DNA of 25,969 bases from Silene noctiflora (lineage: Eukaryota; Streptophyta; Magnoliopsida; Caryophyllales; Caryophyllaceae): positions 42,051-68,019 of the forward strand of contig VHZZ01000666.1 of NCBI GenBank assembly GCA_009801015.1, read 5' to 3'. The notes under the pieces are model-generated. The model had not been told where the DNA came from. It saw only the letters and a list, made by a program, of their open reading frames with translations, and did not search any database. How positions within the stretch are numbered: the first letter of the stretch is position 1; each line of letters starts with the position of its first letter. This document shows positions 22,154-25,969 of the stretch, one piece after another. A program made the translations under genes and the position numbers.

Positions 22154-22286
22154 TTGACGATTAATTTGGGGGAAATTGGAGAAAAAGTTGTCGATTGATT
22201 TGGGGAAAAGCAGAAAACATAAACCCTAGTTTTTATTAGTATTGTTGATTTTCCCGCCAATGTTATTTTAGTGGGGGAAGAAAAAA
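22154..22286 (-). promoter_or_regulatory. SNI1 upstream region: E2F-type site and telo-box
   Basis: Only 133 bases lie between the tRNA-Glu 3' end and the SNI1 ATG. They contain TTTCCCGC (22250-22257), an exact match to the E2F/DP consensus TTTSSCGC, and AAACCCTA (22221-22228), the telo-box often paired with such sites in plant replication and repair genes. SNI1 as an SMC5/6-associated factor fits S-phase control. Binding is inferred from the motifs, not shown. Confidence 0.6.
22281..22286 (-). terminator. RNA polymerase III terminator of tRNA-Glu
   Basis: Six T residues on the minus strand start directly after the tRNA discriminator base, a standard oligo-T stop for polymerase III. Confidence 0.8.
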
Positions 22287-22359
22287 TTCCGTTGCCGGGA
22301 CTTGAACCCGGGTCTCTCGGGTGAGAGCCGAGTATCCTAACCAACTAGACTACAACGGA
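22287..22359 (-). tRNA. tRNA-Glu, anticodon CTC
   Basis: The 73-nt tRNA folds completely. Acceptor arms TCCGTTG and CAACGGA pair fully. The anticodon arm CTCGG-CTCTCAC-CCGAG puts anticodon CTC at 22325-22323. The T arm is CCGGG-TTCAAGT-CCCGG. Internal promoters are present (box A TAGTCTAGTTGG, box B GGTTCAAGTCC). CCA is not encoded, as expected for a nuclear gene. It has no intron. It decodes GAG codons in the cytosol and lies head to tail with SNI1, 133 bases before the SNI1 ATG. Confidence 0.97.
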
Positions 22360-22622
22360 TTTGTTGGTATGTTGGATTGTAAAAAAGACCTTATACTTTT
22401 AGATAGATTCTTACTAAAGTTATATGAGACGGTTTCATGTCTTATCGTAAAACCTCTCACTGAGTAGTTTATTTTTCATTTCATCTTTTTTTTTTTTTCT
22501 TAATTTTATTTTGTGTGTTGGTCCTACGTTATCTTATGTGAAGTAATCTGTAAGAAAACTTGCTCTAATTTTAAATTGTATAATATAAGAGAATCCTAAG
22601 CTTAATTGGTAGTTACTGTATA
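22360..22622. other. Intergenic stretch upstream of tRNA-Glu
   Basis: AT-rich non-coding DNA. It holds a copy of the dispersed 'gagacggtttcatgtctta' motif (22428-22446) and a T14 run near 22486. No gene was seen. Confidence 0.5.
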
Positions 22623-22805
22623 TTTTTTTGGTGTAAATCGGGGTGTTCACCGTCGACAACGGTGTATACCCTTATTTGGGGTGCTCTCGCGAATAGGTAA
22701 ACGCTGGTCAAAAAGTTTGTTTTATTCCCATGGGCAGAGATCGAACACCTGACCTCATAGTTAAGATATGAAGTGAACAATTGTTATACCAAACTCATTT
22801 AGTTG
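22623..22805 (-). mobile_element. tRNA-derived SINE-like element, copy 2
   Basis: On the minus strand the head is AACTAAATGAGTTTGGTAT, followed by CTTAACTATGAGGTCAGG and the box B-like GGTGTTCGATCTC (plus-strand 22737-22749). A non-tRNA body with AACAAACTTTTTGACC ends in an A7 tail (plus-strand T run 22623-22629). The tRNA-like head with polymerase III boxes and an A tail is the SINE layout. The flanks TATAAAGTACAACTA (5') and TATACAGTAACTA (3') may be a worn target duplication. It shares its block order with the copy at 21478-21609. Confidence 0.7.
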
Positions 22806-23376
22806 TACTTTATATTATGATTGCATTCTGCATTATAGGAAAATAAAAATAACATTATTTGTAAAAAAAACTTTGTAAAATGAGAACGAAGCACAAACAA
22901 GGTATTTTGGTTGTTCAACATCATGAGATTAATTTAAATTCACATGAAAATGGTTACGTATATAACTACTTCTCACGTACTCATATTACTATATTAATCG
23001 TTTTTTTACAGCAACTATGTAATTATTTTATTCTATAATAATTTTCTTAGTTGACTTTTATGATTAAATTTTGATCATGATTAAGAAAGGTAACAAAAAT
23101 TATTAACATGATAATAAAATATTTACATTCATAATAAATAAAAGGTTTTCACTAAAGTATTTAAAAATATATATAGAGAAAATTAAAAAATCAAATCAAA
23201 GCGGCTTGTTGAACTACAACGTCAATGAGGCAATTATCTCGACAAAAAAAAAAAAAAAAAAAGTTTAAACACGAAATAAATCATAACTAATACATGCACG
23301 TTACAAATTACAAATGAAAAAAAAAAAAAACATGTACATGTACACTTCCGAAAAAACACAGGACCCTTAAACTAAT
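22806..23376. other. Intergenic stretch 3' of the peroxidase gene
   Basis: Very AT-rich DNA with A-runs at about 23245-23262 and 23318-23330. The part next to 23377 is presumably the peroxidase 3' UTR. No other gene was recognised. Confidence 0.5.
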
Positions 23377-24932
23377 TTACACGTGTAAACTACAATTTAT
23401 TCTCTTTTCACCATGTTTTCGTCCTCTTTTAACATGTATTTCCCCCATTTTCTCTATCGTTTCTTTAAATCCTCGGAAAAACTTCTCTTTATCCTTAGCC
23501 ATGGCTTGAACATGCAATTTGGTTCTCGAGTCCGAAAATAAGGCTTGGTCCGTTTCCAACACACCTAAATTAGCTTCCAAATTTGCATAATAAACATGAT
23601 CAAATTTATAAGGAGTTGTAACATCAAAAGGCACCACAATATCTTCATTACCACCATAATTTGGACAATACATTCTTAAGGCTTTTAATAATCTCGGGTC
23701 GATATTCGATTGTGGTTGTTTGGAGCCATGGTAATCGTATATACGATTTGTTACGTATTTGCAATGTGCGTACCCAATTGTGTGTGCACCCGAAAGGATA
23801 ACTAAGTCCTCGATTGATAACCCCTTTGAGTTAAATAGTCGTATAAGCTCATCCGTTGTAGAATTTGCTCGAGGGAGATTCGAGTAAACTTGAGATGCTT
23901 TCGATTTTTTCCCGTCCCATCTTCCTTTCTTTACTTGGTAGTATGGACCTCCTGCCTACAATGTCGATCAAGTAAACGTTACATACTTGGGTCTAATTTA
24001 AATCAAGCTTAAGTCGAATGAACGACATTGAAATATTAGACATTTTCATGTGAACACAATTTTACTATATCGTGTTCTCACTTTTGCTACTTTTTATATT
24101 ATTGCATAGTATGTAATAGCTGACGATTGAGTATCTCAACACAATTCTTAACATCGGTCATCTAAAAATTAAAAGTCTTAATATGCAATGTATTCATATG
24201 TGTTTGACAAATTATCTGAATTGACCGGGCCATTTTTTATATCTTAAAGACTTCATTGCAATAGCTACCTATACGAGGTAGTTTTTGACCCGTTTAAATT
24301 TAAAGTTGAAACGACCGTCTTCAGGTAATTTATGTACATATAGTATACACCAGAGTCCACAGCCTCACGGGTATCTGATTAAATTACATTGCTGAAAGCC
24401 TGAAATAAAGGCAATAAGATGATTGCTGATTTTGTACTAGCTCGTAGCATGATACCTCCTCCTATATTTGCTAGTCAATGTAAAATCACCAACTTGGCAT
24501 GCATGTTTATATTTTCTTTCGGTTCGTCTCTCTAGTGACGGCCTGACAGGCCACAAATTGTAATAGAGAAAATGTGTCTTTATACAAATTCTTATTTATC
24601 CGATAATATATAGGGACTCCTATATTTTTCTATAAAATAATCAAATTTCTCAGTCACAAGTTTGTGGCGTGTACTAACACATTTGAAATATCATAAATAT
24701 GTCAAAAAAAAAAAAAAAAAAAAAATCTTACCAAATTAACGTAATCTCTTGTGGAAATTGCAAGAATATCAGCACACGACACGACACCGGGACAATTGAT
24801 CTCTAGTAAAGCTTTGGCCTTATCAATTCCAGTGAATGCTTCGACGGGAAAGTCCTTGTTGTCCAATGCATCTCTTTCTGCCAACTCCTTACTTCCTGAC
24901 TTGGATGATATCAATATTGATGCATCACATCC
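23377..24932 (-). CDS. Class III peroxidase, peroxidase 19-like, first exon missing
   Basis: This is a secreted haem peroxidase family that oxidises phenolics and generates or consumes hydrogen peroxide in the wall. Two exons are present, 24932-24732 and 23955-23377, joining in phase 0 to give the last 259 residues. Exon 2 opens at the usual class III boundary with GCDASILI and contains CPGVVSCADILAISTRD. Exon 3 has AGGPYYQVKKGRWDGK, which points to the PRX19 group, the proximal haem ligand motif VILSGAHTIGYAHC, FDHVYYANL, DQALF, and ends at INCSLHV. The expected cysteines of this part are all visible. The signal peptide and distal Arg/His (FHDCF) belong to exon 1, which I could not find in the 1,037 bases up to the window end. 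The reading frame is intact, so either exon 1 lies beyond the window or the gene is truncated. Confidence 0.92.
24702..24725. repeat. Poly(A)/poly(T) run beside the peroxidase exon 2 donor
   Basis: A run of more than twenty A on the plus strand is T on the coding strand. It starts a few bases into the intron after the donor TTG/GTAAGA (exon ends at 24732). It may be the tail of a retroposed sequence or a slippage product. U-rich sequence just after a plant donor usually aids recognition. Confidence 0.8.
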
Positions 24933-25291
24933 CTACAAATATTTTTGATCAATTTAAATCTAAGAAAACAAGTCTGGCCTTTTTTAAATAAAAATAATAA
25001 ACAAATGATTGAGAAGAGGGAGTAATCGTCCATATTCCCTTATTAAAATTAAAGCAAGAAATTGATAAATGTAACTATATAAGTTATCTTATGACTTATG
25101 AGTATAAATAAATGTATTTCTCTAACACTCTCAATTTAATTTATACAAGCCTTACAGAAAATGAAAATTATTATGGATGTAATTTGGTATAAGCTGTATA
25201 ACTAGTTACTGATTTCGTAATTAAGAGATGTGTTCTGTCAAACTTTTTTCAACAAAAAAGTAAGCATATTCAGAGAAAAAATGCAAATTTC
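24933..25291. other. Part of peroxidase intron 1 or upstream DNA
   Basis: A good acceptor (TTTGTAG at 24939-24933) shows that an intron extends into this region on the minus strand. I found no exon encoding a distal-histidine motif and no other feature. Confidence 0.55.
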
Positions 25292-25299
25292 ACAGTACA

Positions 25300-25472
25300 C
25301 GGTGGTGGAGCTGTCCGGGAAATAGCAGGGACGGCTGTCCCCTCTAACGGTTGAGTTTTTTAAAGTTTTTAGTTAAATTTTTCAGAACTTTTTCGAGTGT
25401 CCTTTATATTATTATCCATCCGCACCTCCTAAAATTTTCCGCCTCTCTAAACTCAAATCCTAGCTCCGGCTG
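25300..25472. mobile_element. hAT-like MITE copy B, 8-bp imperfect target duplication
   Basis: The element starts CGGTGGTGGAGCTG and ends CTAGCTCCGGCTG. The flanks ACAGTACA (25292-25299) and ACGGTACA (25473-25480) match at 7 of 8 positions. The interior 'gtttttagttaaatttttc ... cctttatattattatcc ... caaatcctagctcc' parallels copy A at 9762-9914. The shared ancestral end looks like CAGTGGCGGAGCC, a terminus seen in many plant genomes. Confidence 0.7.
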
Positions 25473-25480
25473 ACGGTACA

Positions 25481-25691
25481 TAACAATAATCCCTTATTTT
25501 TTAGCAGACAAAAAGTAAGCAAAATACTAGTGGCATTGAGTCATTGACACGTCCAATAGAGCACAATGTAGGAGAGTTGTACAGTATGTCTTTGTGGTCC
25601 AATTCATTGTGGAGCAATATTATAGCAAGAAGATGGAAATGGAAGTGGAAATGGAGGATTTGTAAGGCTAACATTGAAATGGTCTTCTAAT
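25481..25691. other. Short spacer between hAT-like MITE and LTR
   Basis: No gene was seen. The word 'aaggctaaca(t/a)tg' occurs at 25662-25674 and again at 25708-25720 across the proposed LTR start. Confidence 0.45.
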
Positions 25692-25969
25692 TGTTGGAAG
25701 TAATGTTAAGGCTAACAATGTTGTATAAATACATTGTATTAAAGAGATGTCTTCCATTGCCTCGTAAAAGCATCGCACCATTACTTGTATGTTTTTAGCC
25801 ATAATTCCATGTTTATGGCCCGTGAATGTCGTGATTATAGTGGTGGTTATGCCACTAACATTGTGATTATGAGGCTAATTAATCAGTATAAATAGAGAAG
25901 TGTAGTCATTTGAGAAAGATACATCTTCTATATTTCTCTTACTACTTCTCTATGATAATTTTGAGCATA
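25692..25969 (+). mobile_element. Start of a Ty1/copia-type LTR, runs off the window
   Basis: The sequence TGTTGGAAGTAATG at 25692 has the TG start and TGTTGGAA opening common in plant copia LTRs. A strong TATA box, TATAAATAGAG (25887-25897), is followed by a C/T-rich leader (ATCTTCTATATTTCTCTTAC), as in the U3-R junction of such LTRs. No primer-binding site, internal domain or right border is inside the window, so solo LTR versus full element cannot be decided. Confidence 0.55.
25887..25894 (+). promoter_or_regulatory. TATA box in the putative LTR
   Basis: TATAAATA followed by GAGAAG is a near-consensus plant TATA box, placed where a retrotransposon LTR would start transcription (around 25918). 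Confidence 0.6.

Noticed and set aside
22150-22344. Minus-strand open frame of 64 codons over tRNA-Glu
   Set aside because: It starts inside the tRNA gene and reads through it into the SNI1 upstream region; the tRNA fold explains the sequence.

Overview
This is eukaryotic nuclear DNA from a flowering plant, almost certainly a dicot. It is AT-rich, its genes are split by canonical GT-AG introns, and it carries plant-specific families (a WOX homeobox gene, SNI1, a class III peroxidase), a nuclear tRNA-Glu and plant MITE/SINE relics. A Caryophyllales origin (beet, spinach, Silene type) is a weak guess from the look of the dispersed repeats only. There is one ambiguous base (N at 7476).

Layout: (1) 1407-4140, minus strand: a WOX8/9 (STIMPY)-type homeobox gene of three exons, 455 aa, with a tandem duplication just beyond its 3' end. 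(2) About 4.2-12.7 kb: a long gene-free stretch holding a Stowaway MITE, an insertion flanked by a 12-bp direct repeat, a ~30-bp minisatellite, a hAT-like MITE and microsatellites. (3) 12934-16656, plus strand: an eight-exon D-aminoacyl-tRNA deacylase gene (DTD1), 201 aa with a likely targeting extension; its 1.9-kb second intron is a small graveyard of mobile elements. (4) 17222-22153, minus strand: a fifteen-exon SNI1 gene (SMC5/6-associated, negative regulator of systemic acquired resistance), 473 aa, convergent with DTD1. (5) 22287-22359, minus strand: tRNA-Glu(CTC) immediately upstream of SNI1, leaving a compact SNI1 promoter with an E2F-type site and a telo-box. (6) 23377-24932, minus strand: the last two exons of a peroxidase-19-like class III peroxidase. 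Its first exon is not in the window; a hAT-like MITE and the start of a Ty1/copia-type LTR lie in that direction.

All exon joins were found by hand from splice sites; each complete gene closes in frame over its full length, and the SNI1 and DTD1 joins also agree with protein family sequences as I remember them. The genes do not form a pathway. The notable contextual point is the neighbourhood: DTD1 next to SNI1 matches, as far as I recall, adjacent Arabidopsis loci on chromosome 4, and WOX9 and PRX19 lie in the same part of Arabidopsis chromosome 2, so this block may preserve an ancestral gene order. I found no convincing new molecular system; the best leads are the SNI1/tRNA promoter, the repeat-loaded WOX9 gene, two small repeat families present in pairs with target-site duplications, and the peroxidase whose first intron may have been invaded by a retrotransposon.
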